This document shows positions 1-8,407 of a stretch of 64,000 bases of DNA, one piece after another. Below the pieces are notes generated by a model. It saw only the letters and a program-made list of their open reading frames with translations, searched no databases and was not told the DNA's origin. Position numbers and translations under genes: made by a program. Source of the DNA: Puniceicoccaceae bacterium (GTDB taxonomy: Bacteria; Verrucomicrobiota; Verrucomicrobiia; Opitutales; JAFGAQ01); contig JBEGIR010000075.1 of assembly GCA_040224245.1 (NCBI GenBank), positions 1 through 64,000 on the forward strand. The letters run 5' to 3'. Position 1 is the stretch's first letter, and every line of letters begins with the position of its first letter.

Positions 1-1237
1 GGTACTGCCGGTCATAACCCCAACGCCCCTCCTTGACTACCATCGCCTCACCCATGGCGTTCACTGTATCTTCAAAGGTATGATCTGTGCCCAAGTCGAT
101 GCTCGGAAACTTGAAATCCTCTCCAAGATCGTAGGAGGGGAACGCAATGGCACCGCCGGCATGTTCCTCTTCCGCAAGCCCGTACAAGTTGGCTGCAAAT
201 CCGATCTGGGTTTTCACTTCCTTCTTACAGTATCCGAAGTAGTTATCCGCGATCAACGTGACCACGACGCCCGACTGATCCCGACAGGTGATCTTGAAGG
301 CACCGCCGTTGTTGTAACACTCGTCCTCCTGCTCCCAGCACATGCCTTCCCGGCGCTGCCGCTCGCTTGCCTCGCTGATGTGAGGAAGTCCCAAATCCTT
401 CTTGCGCAAACGGATGAGGTGCGGGGCGAGAATGACGCAACCCGATGTACCCGTCCACGTTTGCGGATCCAGCGAAAGGTCGTTCTCCGGCAGAAAGGGA
501 TCACCCCCATTGCCAAAAATGGACTCCACAAAATCAAGATTACAGATCAGGTTGCCCGGAACAAAGAACCGAATCTCCGAGCGTTTTGCCCGATTAAACC
601 CATGCACTTCAGGGACCACCAGGGGTTTGAGCAGTAGGGATACAAAGCCGCGCGCTTTGGCTGCTTGTGTGTCCGTAAAGGGAAACTCCTGTAGTTTTTC
701 CGGGGGTTGAAGCGCCGCCTCATACAGCTTTGCAAACACCGACAACGGAACCTCGATCTTGTCCGCAGGCACCGGGTATCCTGTGTCTGCTATGTGAAAA
801 ACCCCTTGGGTCGTGCGACGGTCATTCAGTGGATTGTGCAGTACGCCCTGCTTGACTCGGTAAGACCAGACGATGTCCGACTTGAACCAATCCCGGTCGG
901 GCGGCAGGGACAGGCAACGCGCCAGCCCGTGCCGGTCCAGGACAAAGGTGCGGGTGGGCAAAAGGGGAACATCATCGCCAAACACCGATGCGAGTTTGCG
1001 GTCCAGGAAATCCTGTATCCGTCGATCCACCGGAGGAAGATGATCACTAAGCAAGCGGTTCTTCTCGCGCATGTTGGCGATAATGGACGCCCCCATGCTC
1101 AGAAAGTGATAGTCCGCTTTTTCCCCATAAATGGGTTTTCCAAGGGCGGCGAGTTTGAGATTGAGATATTCAATCAGCTCACTCGGATTTGATTCTTCTT
1201 TCCAGCTCAGTCGCGCGGACATTTCTTCTGGCTTCAT
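1..1237 (-). CDS. PPi-type phosphoenolpyruvate carboxykinase, N-terminal part (runs off left edge)
   Basis: The ATG at 1237 opens a frame with no stop for 412 codons to the window edge. The translation matches what I recall of the pyrophosphate-dependent PEP carboxykinase of Propionibacterium and Entamoeba (about 1,100 aa), which interconverts oxaloacetate + PPi and PEP + CO2 + Pi. Recognisable stretches are NLKLAALG near residue 27, RRIQDFLDRKL, a block with VLDRHGLARxLSLP, RRTTQGVFHIADTG, a PGNLICNLDFVESIFGN block, SGCVILAPHL, and IADNYFGYCKKEVKTQI followed by EEEHAGGAIAFPSYDL. This family is unrelated in sequence to GTP- and ATP-type PEPCK. About two thirds of the protein lies outside the window. 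Alternative: a close family relative with another activity. Identification rests on memory of the family. Confidence 0.85.
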   Translation of the reverse strand, partial: MKPEEMSARLSWKEESNPSELIEYLNLKLAALGKPIYGEKADYHFLSMGASIIANMREKNRLLSDHLPPVDRRIQDFLDRKLASVFGDDVPLLPTRTFVLDRHGLARCLSLPPDRDWFKSDIVWSYRVKQGVLHNPLNDRRTTQGVFHIADTGYPVPADKIEVPLSVFAKLYEAALQPPEKLQEFPFTDTQAAKARGFVSLLLKPLVVPEVHGFNRAKRSEIRFFVPGNLICNLDFVESIFGNGGDPFLPENDLSLDPQTWTGTSGCVILAPHLIRLRKKDLGLPHISEASERQRREGMCWEQEDECYNNGGAFKITCRDQSGVVVTLIADNYFGYCKKEVKTQIGFAANLYGLAEEEHAGGAIAFPSYDLGEDFKFPSIDLGTDHTFEDTVNAMGEAMVVKEGRWGYDRQY

Positions 1238-1333
1238 ACAGTGTGGGTCCCTTCAGTTGCTTGGATTCGCTCGGATTCCCATGCGAAATCGCTTGGGCAG
1301 TTTGTGAAATCAACAGTGTGGGTGCATTCCGGG

Positions 1334-1924
1334 TCAGTAGGAAAATCGATCCACACTGAACCCATTCAATGCGGGCTCTTGCAAAAGTTCAAGCGAAAGA
1401 CTTTCCAAGTTCTCCCAGGCAGACTCAATCGTTTGAGACGCCGCTTGAATCAAATGAGGTCGTCGCACCCGTTTGCTCATAAATCCCAGAACCCGTTCAA
1501 GTGAGGAGGGTTCTGCAAATCCGGAAAACCAGTGCATCGCATGCATGCGTTCTGCCGGAATGCGCATGCGTTCGGGCAAGTGCTGCGCATGGGTGCGCAA
1601 CGAGGCATACAGTTTGCCCAGGAAATCAGAAAACCCAGGGTCAGGGCCCAGCACTGCCCAATGCTGCACCAGCACGTGATCCAGCAATACATCCATGACG
1701 ACGGGCGCATATCTGCCACAACCCGGTTGCAGCAATCGACACGCCTCAAGGAACAGGGGGTGCTGGTCCGTCCACGCGTCCAGCGCACGATGGGCACGTA
1801 CACCGCGAACGAGTTCAGGATGCTGTCCGATCAGAATGCTATTGATCGCAAAATCCCCCAATAACTGGCCGAGCATGAAATGCTCCCAATCCGCAGCGAT
1901 CCGGGCATGGGCGACAAAATTCAC
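1334..1924 (-). CDS. acpH: Acyl carrier protein phosphodiesterase (DUF479, AcpH-like)
   Basis: 196 aa, about the size of E. coli AcpH (193 aa). That enzyme removes 4'-phosphopantetheine from holo-ACP in the cytoplasm. I chose the GTG at 1924 because the protein then begins (M)NFVAHARIA, like the family's MNFLAH start. A longer TTG start at 1936 is possible. Family signatures are MLGQLLGDFAI near 20, GVRAHRALDAWTDQHP near 40, and GRYAPVVMDVLLDHVL near 75, with the histidines and aspartates expected of this HD-like metal hydrolase. It lies 50 bp after the DNA glycosylase in a string of minus-strand genes. The family assignment is firm; the physiological substrate is inferred. Confidence 0.85.
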   Translation of the reverse strand: MNFVAHARIAADWEHFMLGQLLGDFAINSILIGQHPELVRGVRAHRALDAWTDQHPLFLEACRLLQPGCGRYAPVVMDVLLDHVLVQHWAVLGPDPGFSDFLGKLYASLRTHAQHLPERMRIPAERMHAMHWFSGFAEPSSLERVLGFMSKRVRRPHLIQAASQTIESAWENLESLSLELLQEPALNGFSVDRFSY

Positions 1925-1974
1925 CCCTGACTTCAATCATAGCCATCTCGTTCGGTCAAGGTACGCGAAAGCTC

Positions 1975-2529
1975 TCACCGCACTTCGCGCATAAAGCGCC
2001 AGGGGACCGACGCCCACTCCGGTCCCGCATAAGTCACTCCAATGCGCGGCGTACAGCGCACAGGTAATTGTCGCTGGGGTGCCTGCAATGGAAGAGGTTC
2101 GAGCCACAACCCGGTCGCCTCCGAGCAGTGCTTCGTGTTATAGTGCTGATCAATGCCAAGTGCTTTGGTCAGACGACCGGGACCTTGAAACCCCTCAACC
2201 CCTCGGATCAATACTGCAGAGGGATAGTCCTGCTCCGCACTCACCAGATTCAACAACAAGTGCACTCCGTAACAGAGGTAAACATACCAGTAGCCCGGTG
2301 GTCCAAACATGACAGCATTGCGGGGAGTTCGCCCGCGGTGCGCATGTGAAGCCCTATCTTCAAATCCATGGTAGGCCTCCACTTCCAGGATCGCGCAGCG
2401 CCGGACTTCCCCCTGCCCGCCCCGGATACAAAGGGCACAATCCAACAGCAGGGGAGCCAGCTCCAATGCGTTCAGCGAGAGATCCGGTAGCCGAAGAGCA
2501 CCCCCATGGTTCGATTCATCTTCCTTCAT
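1975..2529 (-). CDS. 3-methyladenine DNA glycosylase (AAG/MPG family)
   Basis: 184 aa. AAG-family monofunctional glycosylases excise alkylated purines for base-excision repair. Seen: ILEVEAYHGFEDRASHAHRG, which carries the catalytic Glu of the family's VEAYxGxxD motif; TPRNAVMFGPPGYWYVYLCYG; and GPGRLTKALGI near residue 120, matching the family's 'GPGKL' block. The ATG at 2529 makes the gene overlap the end of the amidohydrolase gene by 14 bp, suggesting translational coupling. A further upstream start at 2562 would deepen the overlap and adds no family sequence. Length is slightly short but within the bacterial range. Confidence 0.9.
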   Translation of the reverse strand: MKEDESNHGGALRLPDLSLNALELAPLLLDCALCIRGGQGEVRRCAILEVEAYHGFEDRASHAHRGRTPRNAVMFGPPGYWYVYLCYGVHLLLNLVSAEQDYPSAVLIRGVEGFQGPGRLTKALGIDQHYNTKHCSEATGLWLEPLPLQAPQRQLPVRCTPRIGVTYAGPEWASVPWRFMREVR

Positions 2530-3487
2530 CGCTGCGGTCAAATCCGAGCAGACGGCTGGCATTGCCCCGGGAAATGCGCTTCCAATCCAGCTCTTCCTTT
2601 ACCTGCTCCTGCATGGAGTTCAAAAACCGGTAAAATTCCGGTTGTCTGGCATCATTGGGATACAGTCGCAACGGGTAGTCCGATCCGAACAAAATGCGTT
2701 CGGCAGATAGGACTTCCAGAGCCAGTCGCATCACTTTTGCATCGTATAACAATGCCGATGCTGCACAGTCAAAATACACGTGCTTCCAACGCTTCGCGAT
2801 GTAGGGGTTGAGCAGATGGGTGAACACCAACCCACCCCAGTGTGCCAGCACAATCGAAAGACTGGGATGAGATTCAATGAAGGCCTGCAATTCACGGAAA
2901 TCCGTCTCCTCTCGCGGTGCATAAGGACGTCCGACAGGTTCGGTCACATGCAGGAGAACCGGCCAGCTTCGCTTTGCAGCAAACGCCGCAGCGACCAACC
3001 ACTGCTCGGAAGCAAGAGAAAATCCCTGCACGCCCGGATGCAACTCCCCCAATCCACAAAACCCCTGATCCTCAATCCTGCTCAGATGGGGTTCCTGCTC
3101 CTGCAAGGGTACCCACGCCGCAAAAGCCGAAAGTCGGTCTGGATATCGGCGCACACAAGCCGCCATCCATGCATTGTGCGCCTGTGCCGTTTCCGCACGC
3201 TGCCAGTACCATCCCTGTAGCACCACTCTTTCAATTCCAGCATCATCCATGTGCCGTAGCATCTGCTCCACTGACACCCACCCTTGCAGACTCCGGCTGC
3301 GCAAAGCTTTACGGGCAGTTCCTCGTTCGGCGGCTGAGCTTTCATCCACTTCTGCCTGCGGAAGCAATTCCTCCACCATCAGCGCATTCCAAAAAGGTTC
3401 GTTTGGGAGCATGGTAGCGCCCTTTGCGGCAGTTCCCATCTCCGGAGGAAAGGCATGCACGTGAAAATCAATGAATTCGTTTTTCAT
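2516..3487 (-). CDS. Amidohydrolase-2 family metal-dependent hydrolase
   Basis: 323 aa. The N-terminus has the metal-binding FIDFHVHAFP motif (HxH) of the PF04909 TIM-barrel hydrolases and decarboxylases. Later family landmarks are PVLLHVTEPVG, SIVLAHWGG and ILFGSDYPLRLYP, the last carrying the metal-binding Asp. The end 'GNASRLLGF' is the usual C-terminal helix. No signal peptide, so it is cytoplasmic. The substrate cannot be read from the sequence. It follows the SDR gene by 17 bp and overlaps the glycosylase gene, so these are probably co-transcribed. Coupling with the SDR could mean both act on one metabolite, but this is only inference. Confidence 0.8.
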   Translation of the reverse strand: MKNEFIDFHVHAFPPEMGTAAKGATMLPNEPFWNALMVEELLPQAEVDESSAAERGTARKALRSRSLQGWVSVEQMLRHMDDAGIERVVLQGWYWQRAETAQAHNAWMAACVRRYPDRLSAFAAWVPLQEQEPHLSRIEDQGFCGLGELHPGVQGFSLASEQWLVAAAFAAKRSWPVLLHVTEPVGRPYAPREETDFRELQAFIESHPSLSIVLAHWGGLVFTHLLNPYIAKRWKHVYFDCAASALLYDAKVMRLALEVLSAERILFGSDYPLRLYPNDARQPEFYRFLNSMQEQVKEELDWKRISRGNASRLLGFDRSDEGR

Positions 3488-3504
3488 GCCACCAGCTGTG
3501 TTGC

Positions 3505-4284
3505 TCAGAGCATGGAGCGGGATTGCCCGCCATCCACATTCCAGCAGGTACCATTCACCAGCGACGCACGCTCCGATAGCAAAAAGGCCACCGCATCTGC
3601 AATTTCATCGGCACGCCCCAGGCGTCCAAGTGGTAGCTCTCTCTCCGTGAAGGCTTTCATGCCCTCCGGATCTGACTTCAGACGACGATCCCAGCTTCCG
3701 CCCTCAAACCAGATCGACCCGGGTGCAATCGTATTGACGCGAATGCCTTGGCCTACCCACTCGACAGCCAAACTTTTTGACAGCGCGATCAATGCAGCCT
3801 TTGACACGTGGTAAAGGCTCATGTCACGTCCCCCGAATTCCCGACCGTAAATCGACGCATTAAACACGACGGAACCTCCGTTTTCACGCAGGAAAGGAAA
3901 GGCCGCTCGCGTCGCCTCGAGCGGTCCGCGAAAATTGGTCGCCAGCAGTGCATCCCAATCCTCATCCGTTGTAGCTTCGAAAGGCATGCGCCGATTGGTG
4001 CCGACATTATTGACCAGTAACTGCAGGCCATTCATGCGCTTTGCCGCCTCGCGAACCACATCGGCAGATGCCCCCTTTTGCGACAGGTCAGCTTGGATCA
4101 GGTGTATTGTCGCATCAGTGCACAACTTCTTGAGTTGATCTCGTGCCTCTTCCATCGGCTCCGCATTGCGGGCGCAAAGCGTGATGGGGCAGCCTTCCAT
4201 AAGCAGGCGCTGCGCAATCGCCAATCCGATTCCCCGGCTCGAGCCTGTAACCAGGGCAGGTTTTCCACGTAATCCAAGGTTCAT
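3505..4284 (-). CDS. Short-chain dehydrogenase/reductase
   Basis: 259 aa classical SDR using NAD(P)(H). Seen: Rossmann motif TGSSRGIG near residue 15, LVNNVG near 90, catalytic Ser in FNASIYG near 140, and Tyr/Lys in LYHVSKAA (YxxxK) near 157. NxxAPG and GxLGR-type motifs occur toward the C-terminus, which ends VDGGQS. The ATG at 4284 is chosen because it begins right before the cofactor fold; a longer frame would read back into the upstream terminator hairpin. The closest functional group looks like the FabG/gluconate-5-dehydrogenase type, but the substrate is not determinable. Located 17 bp before the amidohydrolase gene. Confidence 0.85.
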   Translation of the reverse strand: MNLGLRGKPALVTGSSRGIGLAIAQRLLMEGCPITLCARNAEPMEEARDQLKKLCTDATIHLIQADLSQKGASADVVREAAKRMNGLQLLVNNVGTNRRMPFEATTDEDWDALLATNFRGPLEATRAAFPFLRENGGSVVFNASIYGREFGGRDMSLYHVSKAALIALSKSLAVEWVGQGIRVNTIAPGSIWFEGGSWDRRLKSDPEGMKAFTERELPLGRLGRADEIADAVAFLLSERASLVNGTCWNVDGGQSRSML

Positions 4285-4321
4285 CGCAATAATTACTCCG
4301 GCATTTCCATACGGATGCCAT

Positions 4322-4356
4322 AAAAAAACCGAGTTTCCCATGAAACCCGGTTTTTT
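4322..4356 (-). terminator. Rho-independent terminator after the CsgG-family gene
   Basis: A near-perfect inverted repeat (about 14 of 15 pairs): an A-run plus CCGAGTTTC, a short loop, then GAAACCCGG plus a T-run. It lies 32 bp past the stop of the minus-strand gene ending at 4389 and gives a GC stem flanked by T/A tracts in both directions. It separates that gene from the SDR gene starting at 4284. Confidence 0.8.
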
Positions 4357-4388
4357 GCAAAACGAAAGACACTCGCAGGGTTGTCGGG

Positions 4389-5357
4389 TCAGATCCCGAT
4401 CACCGCATCGCCACGCACAGGCAGCTCTCCGCTGACAAGTTCACAGTAGGAAACCTTGTCCGTGACACGCGTGACGCGGATCGTGGCCGTCACATCGCCT
4501 TCGATGCGGTCAAGCACCTCTCCCGTGCCGGGATCGATCAGCACTTCCCCAATCTCACGCACCTGAAACTGTGCTCCCTGCTGCACGTTAAACTCCGCTC
4601 CGCGATTGATCACAATGCGGCCGTCGCCGGTCACGGTCACGACGCTGCCTTCTGTATCATAGTCTTCAAAGAGACGGGCAACGTATTCCACCGCCTGTGC
4701 CACACAGTCATAGGCTGCTTCACCCACGGGTGTTTTTGAAAATCCTCCGATCGAGGTGCTCAGTCCACTTTCCGAGAATCCAAGAGAGAAACTGCGGTTA
4801 CCCGCCTTGCCCACGATGCGCTGCGTTGCCTTGAGTTCGGATGTACTGGAGTCAAAAATTTTGATGATCATTTCGATCTGGGCTTTTCCGCCACTCAGCC
4901 CGGCATTCCACTTGCCGATGCGGATGCCACCGCCGCCGCCAGACTCCTCAGCCTCCACGCCAGTAACTGTGCAGCGTGCCAGGTATTTGGCGCTGCGCAC
5001 CTGACCTGTCTGAGCCACATCTCCAGCCTGCGCCGCGCGACCACTGCTCTGAAAATCCTGCTCGGAAAGCGTTGCTTCCATGTTTTCCCGTTCGACCACG
5101 ACAAACCGGCCCGACTGATGCAAGACGTTCTCCAGCATCGTGGTCATGTTTTCCTGAAGATCGATGTCTCCTTTCCAGAACGAAGTGTTCTCAAAAGGAA
5201 TGACCCCGATTGCATGCTTGATCCCGTTGTAGGGGGGTAGATCAAGTTCCGCATTTCCGTCCTTCGCTTCCGTCTTTCGACTGAACAGCGCAAAGGCCGA
5301 ACTGGTGCTCGCCAGCAACGCGATTGTGAAGAGTGCTGTAGTTCTGAGGTGATTCAT
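4389..5357 (-). CDS. CsgG/HfaB-family exported protein
   Basis: 322 aa with an N-terminal Sec signal peptide (hydrophobic residues about 7-22, cleavage near SSAFA). There is no lipobox cysteine, unlike E. coli CsgG. The core matches the CsgG fold: IGVIPFENTSFWKG near 50, LENVLHQSGRFVVVERENM near 75, then RSAKYLARCTVTGVE, a Gly-rich stretch, and VGEAAYDCVAQAVEYV near 215. The C-terminal 100 residues form a small extra domain (INRGAEFNVQQGAQF...VTATIRVTRV). CsgG relatives form outer-membrane secretion pores, but no curli genes lie nearby. In these phyla such proteins are common and mostly uncharacterised. It has its own terminator and about 190 bp of upstream non-coding sequence, so it is probably monocistronic. 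Confidence 0.75.
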   Translation of the reverse strand: MNHLRTTALFTIALLASTSSAFALFSRKTEAKDGNAELDLPPYNGIKHAIGVIPFENTSFWKGDIDLQENMTTMLENVLHQSGRFVVVERENMEATLSEQDFQSSGRAAQAGDVAQTGQVRSAKYLARCTVTGVEAEESGGGGGIRIGKWNAGLSGGKAQIEMIIKIFDSSTSELKATQRIVGKAGNRSFSLGFSESGLSTSIGGFSKTPVGEAAYDCVAQAVEYVARLFEDYDTEGSVVTVTGDGRIVINRGAEFNVQQGAQFQVREIGEVLIDPGTGEVLDRIEGDVTATIRVTRVTDKVSYCELVSGELPVRGDAVIGI

Positions 5358-5545
5358 GATAGATTTTGCAACTTGGTTAAACGCTTCTTCGGTAACGAAA
5401 GAACGCTACAAAAGGTTAGAAGCTCCCCTTTGGAAAGCAAACCAGACTGATAAAATTCCGGTTCGCTCACCCATGCTGGAAAGCTACAATTGAATTGGCG
5501 GCAATGTGCCGACTTTTTTAATGACGCGATGCCTGCGCTCTGTAT

Positions 5546-6127
5546 TCACAATTGCTTCAGTTTCTTTCGCAACTGGGATTCATTGACCATGCCCACAACC
5601 TTGCCGGCATAGTTGCCTTTCGAGTCAAAAAACAGGGTGGTCGGGATGCTGCGAATCGGTCCGGTCAACTGTGTTAGTCTCAAATCCCCATGCACCACGG
5701 GATATGCGATGGGCATGCGTTTGAGAAATCCATGCACTGCCCCAACATCCTGATCGAGCGAAATCCCCACAAACTGCACCTCAGACTCCAGCTCCGTCGC
5801 AATGTTGTTGAATGCCGGAATCTCTCGCACACAGGGACCGCACCAGGTCGCCCAATAATTGATCACCGTTGCCTTGCCTGCAAAATCAGCCGAATTCAGA
5901 GTCTGGTCATCCACCAATTCAAAAGTCATGGCAGCCTCATGCAGATTGAATGCACCTGCCGTGCTGCCAGCGGCAACTGCAAGTTCATCCTGCTTCCCCG
6001 GACTGCTCATGCGCTGTAAGGGACACTGCCCGGTAAACGCAAAGGTTGCTCCGTAGGCAAGTAAGAGAATGAGCAGCAGGCTCTGGATCGGATGCTTCTT
6101 CAGTGAATTTTTGATTTTTACGATCAT
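5546..6127 (-). CDS. TlpA/ResA-like membrane-anchored thioredoxin
   Basis: 193 aa. A single N-terminal membrane segment (about residues 13-31) is followed by a periplasmic thioredoxin fold with WCGPC at 95-99 and the cis-proline in SIPTTLFF at 160-167. The ATG at 6127 is chosen because it starts directly before the charged and hydrophobic anchor; the longer frame would enter the neighbouring deacetylase gene. The family reduces disulfides outside the cytoplasm, for example in c-type cytochrome maturation or stress defence. The window encodes several periplasmic multiheme and copper proteins that would need such a reductant, but no direct link is shown. 67 bp separate it from the preceding gene. 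Confidence 0.85.
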   Translation of the reverse strand: MIVKIKNSLKKHPIQSLLLILLLAYGATFAFTGQCPLQRMSSPGKQDELAVAAGSTAGAFNLHEAAMTFELVDDQTLNSADFAGKATVINYWATWCGPCVREIPAFNNIATELESEVQFVGISLDQDVGAVHGFLKRMPIAYPVVHGDLRLTQLTGPIRSIPTTLFFDSKGNYAGKVVGMVNESQLRKKLKQL

Positions 6128-6194
6128 GAACAGGGTAAAAACGTTCGGATTCTGGATTTGACTGCACGTTAACCTGCTCCATCCACCGCACATT

Positions 6195-7091
6195 TCAACA
6201 AAGTTCAAGGCTTTCCAGCACACTCTGTGCATGCCATTTGGGCAGACAGGAACGGTCTTTCGGATACCCCCCTCCGAGCGTTCCAACCAAGCCCGCATCC
6301 CAATCCGAAACTGCCTGGAAGACGCGCTGATCGCGCCGTGTCATTGCATCCAGACTGAGATTCATCTGCCCAAACCGATCCGACTCCAGCACATCCACAC
6401 CACTGATCCAGAAAACAAGCTCGGGTTCAAAGCGCTGCGAAACCTCAACCAACGCCGCATCGAGAGCGTCCAGATAAGTGCCTTCATCCACGTACCGCGG
6501 CAGGCCCACATCCAAATCCCCCGGCTCCTTCTGGGCAGGGTAGTTGGCACCCACATGGATCGACAGGGTGAACACATCTGGGACTGCACGAAGAATGCGG
6601 TGTGTTCCATTGCCCTGATGGGCGTCAGTGTCCAGCACCAGCATACGCAAACCAGGCTGCTGCTCCCGCATCGCCAGCACCGCAATCGCCACATCATTGA
6701 GCACGCAAAACCCCAATCCTTCGGCAGGCATGGCGTGATGGGTGCCGCCACCAAGATTCCACGCAACTCCCTCATCCAGCGCGGCCATCGCTGCTGCCAG
6801 TGTGCCACCCGCATCGAGTCGACTGCGCTCCACCCAGCGCGGATGGTGTGGCAATCCAAGGCGGTTGCGCGCATAGCGCGATAACTGGTCTTGGCTCACT
6901 GCATCGAGATAGGATGCTTCGTGGGCTGCAAGCACCTGCTGCCAGGTGACAAGGGGTGCTCGTTCAAACTCCAGATAGGGAGCTTGCGAACATTCGTCCA
7001 GATGGCACCGAAGTTCCGGATACTTGGCAACCGGAAAGGGATGCCCCTCCGGGAGTGGCACATAATATCCCGGATTCGAAAAACACTTCAT
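6195..7091 (-). CDS. Histone deacetylase-family (AcuC-like) zinc hydrolase
   Basis: 298 aa, the usual length of short bacterial class-IV-like members. Seen: the tandem-His motif GGGTHHAMPAEGLGFCVLND near 115, the zinc-binding LDTDAHQGNGT near 152, a third zinc Asp in SGVDVLESD near 230, and the transition-state Tyr in GGGYPKD near 275. In bacteria these enzymes remove acetyl groups from small amines such as polyamines, or from proteins such as acetyl-CoA synthetase. Which of these applies cannot be told. It is cytoplasmic and sits between the pterin dehydratase gene (38 bp upstream) and the thioredoxin gene. Confidence 0.85.
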   Translation of the reverse strand: MKCFSNPGYYVPLPEGHPFPVAKYPELRCHLDECSQAPYLEFERAPLVTWQQVLAAHEASYLDAVSQDQLSRYARNRLGLPHHPRWVERSRLDAGGTLAAAMAALDEGVAWNLGGGTHHAMPAEGLGFCVLNDVAIAVLAMREQQPGLRMLVLDTDAHQGNGTHRILRAVPDVFTLSIHVGANYPAQKEPGDLDVGLPRYVDEGTYLDALDAALVEVSQRFEPELVFWISGVDVLESDRFGQMNLSLDAMTRRDQRVFQAVSDWDAGLVGTLGGGYPKDRSCLPKWHAQSVLESLELC

Positions 7092-7129
7092 GCAAAGCGC
7101 AGACTGACAAGGGGCTGAACAAGTCTTGC

Positions 7130-7423
7130 TCAGTCACGCCATGCAAAATGATCCACGTCCTTGGCCAGGATGATATCGAGCGGTGTTACCCGGTCACCCG
7201 CACTGTGGGTATTCAACCCGATTGTAACCTGGTTATACAGATTGTAAATCTCCGGGTGGTGATCACGCCGTTCACATTCATAGGAGAGTCGCACCAAAAA
7301 CGACATTGCCTCAGCAAAGTGTTTGAAGTGAAACGTCTTCACGATGCGATGATCCTTGTATTCCCATCCCTTCAGGCGGGTCAGCTCCTCTCGGATTTGA
7401 GACTCAGTGAGTGCTTTTTCCAT
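7130..7423 (-). CDS. phhB: Pterin-4a-carbinolamine dehydratase
   Basis: 97 aa, exactly the family size. The enzyme dehydrates 4a-hydroxytetrahydropterin after aromatic amino acid hydroxylation. Seen: the GWEYKDHRIVKTFHFKHF block near 20, CERRDHHPEIYNLYN near 52 with the catalytic HH pair, and TIGLNTHSAGDRVTPLDIILA. The ATG at 7423 gives the standard MEKALTExQI start; the longer open frame has no family similarity. No phenylalanine hydroxylase gene is in the window, so it may serve a hydroxylase elsewhere or pterin recycling in general. Confidence 0.9.
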   Translation of the reverse strand: MEKALTESQIREELTRLKGWEYKDHRIVKTFHFKHFAEAMSFLVRLSYECERRDHHPEIYNLYNQVTIGLNTHSAGDRVTPLDIILAKDVDHFAWRD

Positions 7424-7669
7424 AATGTTGTAATGTGACGCACTATTACGACATTCAATGCCTGAACCTGTCAACCGAGCAATCGCATCCGCATTGCGAC
7501 CCGGGCACATCCAGCTCGATGCATGGAACCCATTTTTATGACTGCTTTGCAATGCCTGCCAGGTGTCATTTCGGCTTCCCCCTGTTTGAATCATGCCCAT
7601 CTCCAATATTCCCTCAAGAATGGCTTGGCGGTGAGGCAAATCTTGTGCTAGACCCTAACCCTACGCCGC
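7424..7669. promoter_or_regulatory. Divergent intergenic region between the dehydratase gene and uppS
   Basis: 246 bp separating minus-strand and plus-strand gene strings, so it must hold at least two promoters. Both directions contain short open frames with no family similarity. I could not pick convincing -35/-10 pairs by eye. Confidence 0.4.
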
Positions 7670-8407
7670 ATGAACGACGCTGAAACAGGAAATCCCAAAC
7701 ACATTGCCATCATCATGGATGGCAACGGACGCTGGGCGTGCGCACGCAACCTGCCCCGCATCGAAGGCCACCGACAGGGCGTGCGCAACGTCGAACTGGT
7801 CGTCGAAATGGCAGCAGAAATCGGGCTGGGTTTTCTCACGCTCTATGCCTTTTCCAGCGAAAACTGGAAGCGTCCAGAGGATGAGGTCAATGCCCTGATG
7901 CGCATGCTCAAACACTTCCTGAGTGAAAAGGAAACCATGCTGCACAAACACAAGATCCGCCTTCGCTCGATTGGCAGAATCGAGCAGCTGCCCGCAGACG
8001 TGGTCACTCTGCTGAGAGAGGTTGAGGCGCGCACCTGTCAGTATTCCCGCAACCTCACACTTGCCCTAAACTACGGATCCAGACTCGAGGTTGTCGATGC
8101 GGTCAAGTCCTGCATGGCTACTATTGGAAGCGATGCTCAGGCCCTGCAACAGTTGACCTGGGAACAGTTCTCCCGACACCTGTATACGGGTGACATGCCA
8201 GACCCTGACCTGATCATTCGCACTTCGGGCGAGACCCGCCTCAGTAACTTTCTCCTGCTCCAGGCCGCCTACGCCGAAATCCACTACAGCCCCGTCAACT
8301 GGCCCGACTTTGGTCGTGAGGCATTCGAGGCCGCACTCGCGGACTATCGTGCCCGCGAACGACGCTTCGGCCGCACGGGCGAACAACTCAAAACCCGCAC
8401 ATCCTGA
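7670..8407 (+). CDS. uppS: Undecaprenyl diphosphate synthase (cis-prenyltransferase)
   Basis: 245 aa. It condenses isopentenyl diphosphates onto farnesyl diphosphate to build the C55 lipid carrier for cell-wall synthesis. Seen: HIAIIMDGNGRWA with catalytic Asp17, GHRQGVRNVE, LTLYAFSSENWKRP near 56, LNYGSRLE, and DLIIRTSGETRLSNF near 185, where the family usually has RTSGExRxSNFL. It is the first gene of a tight plus-strand operon; its TGA shares one base with the cdsA start codon. This gene pair is conserved across bacteria. Confidence 0.97.
   Translation: MNDAETGNPKHIAIIMDGNGRWACARNLPRIEGHRQGVRNVELVVEMAAEIGLGFLTLYAFSSENWKRPEDEVNALMRMLKHFLSEKETMLHKHKIRLRSIGRIEQLPADVVTLLREVEARTCQYSRNLTLALNYGSRLEVVDAVKSCMATIGSDAQALQQLTWEQFSRHLYTGDMPDPDLIIRTSGETRLSNFLLLQAAYAEIHYSPVNWPDFGREAFEAALADYRARERRFGRTGEQLKTRTS

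Noticed and set aside
4389-5357. Curli or functional amyloid secretion locus
   Set aside because: Only a CsgG-family gene is present; no CsgA/B/E/F-like repeats or partners occur in the window.
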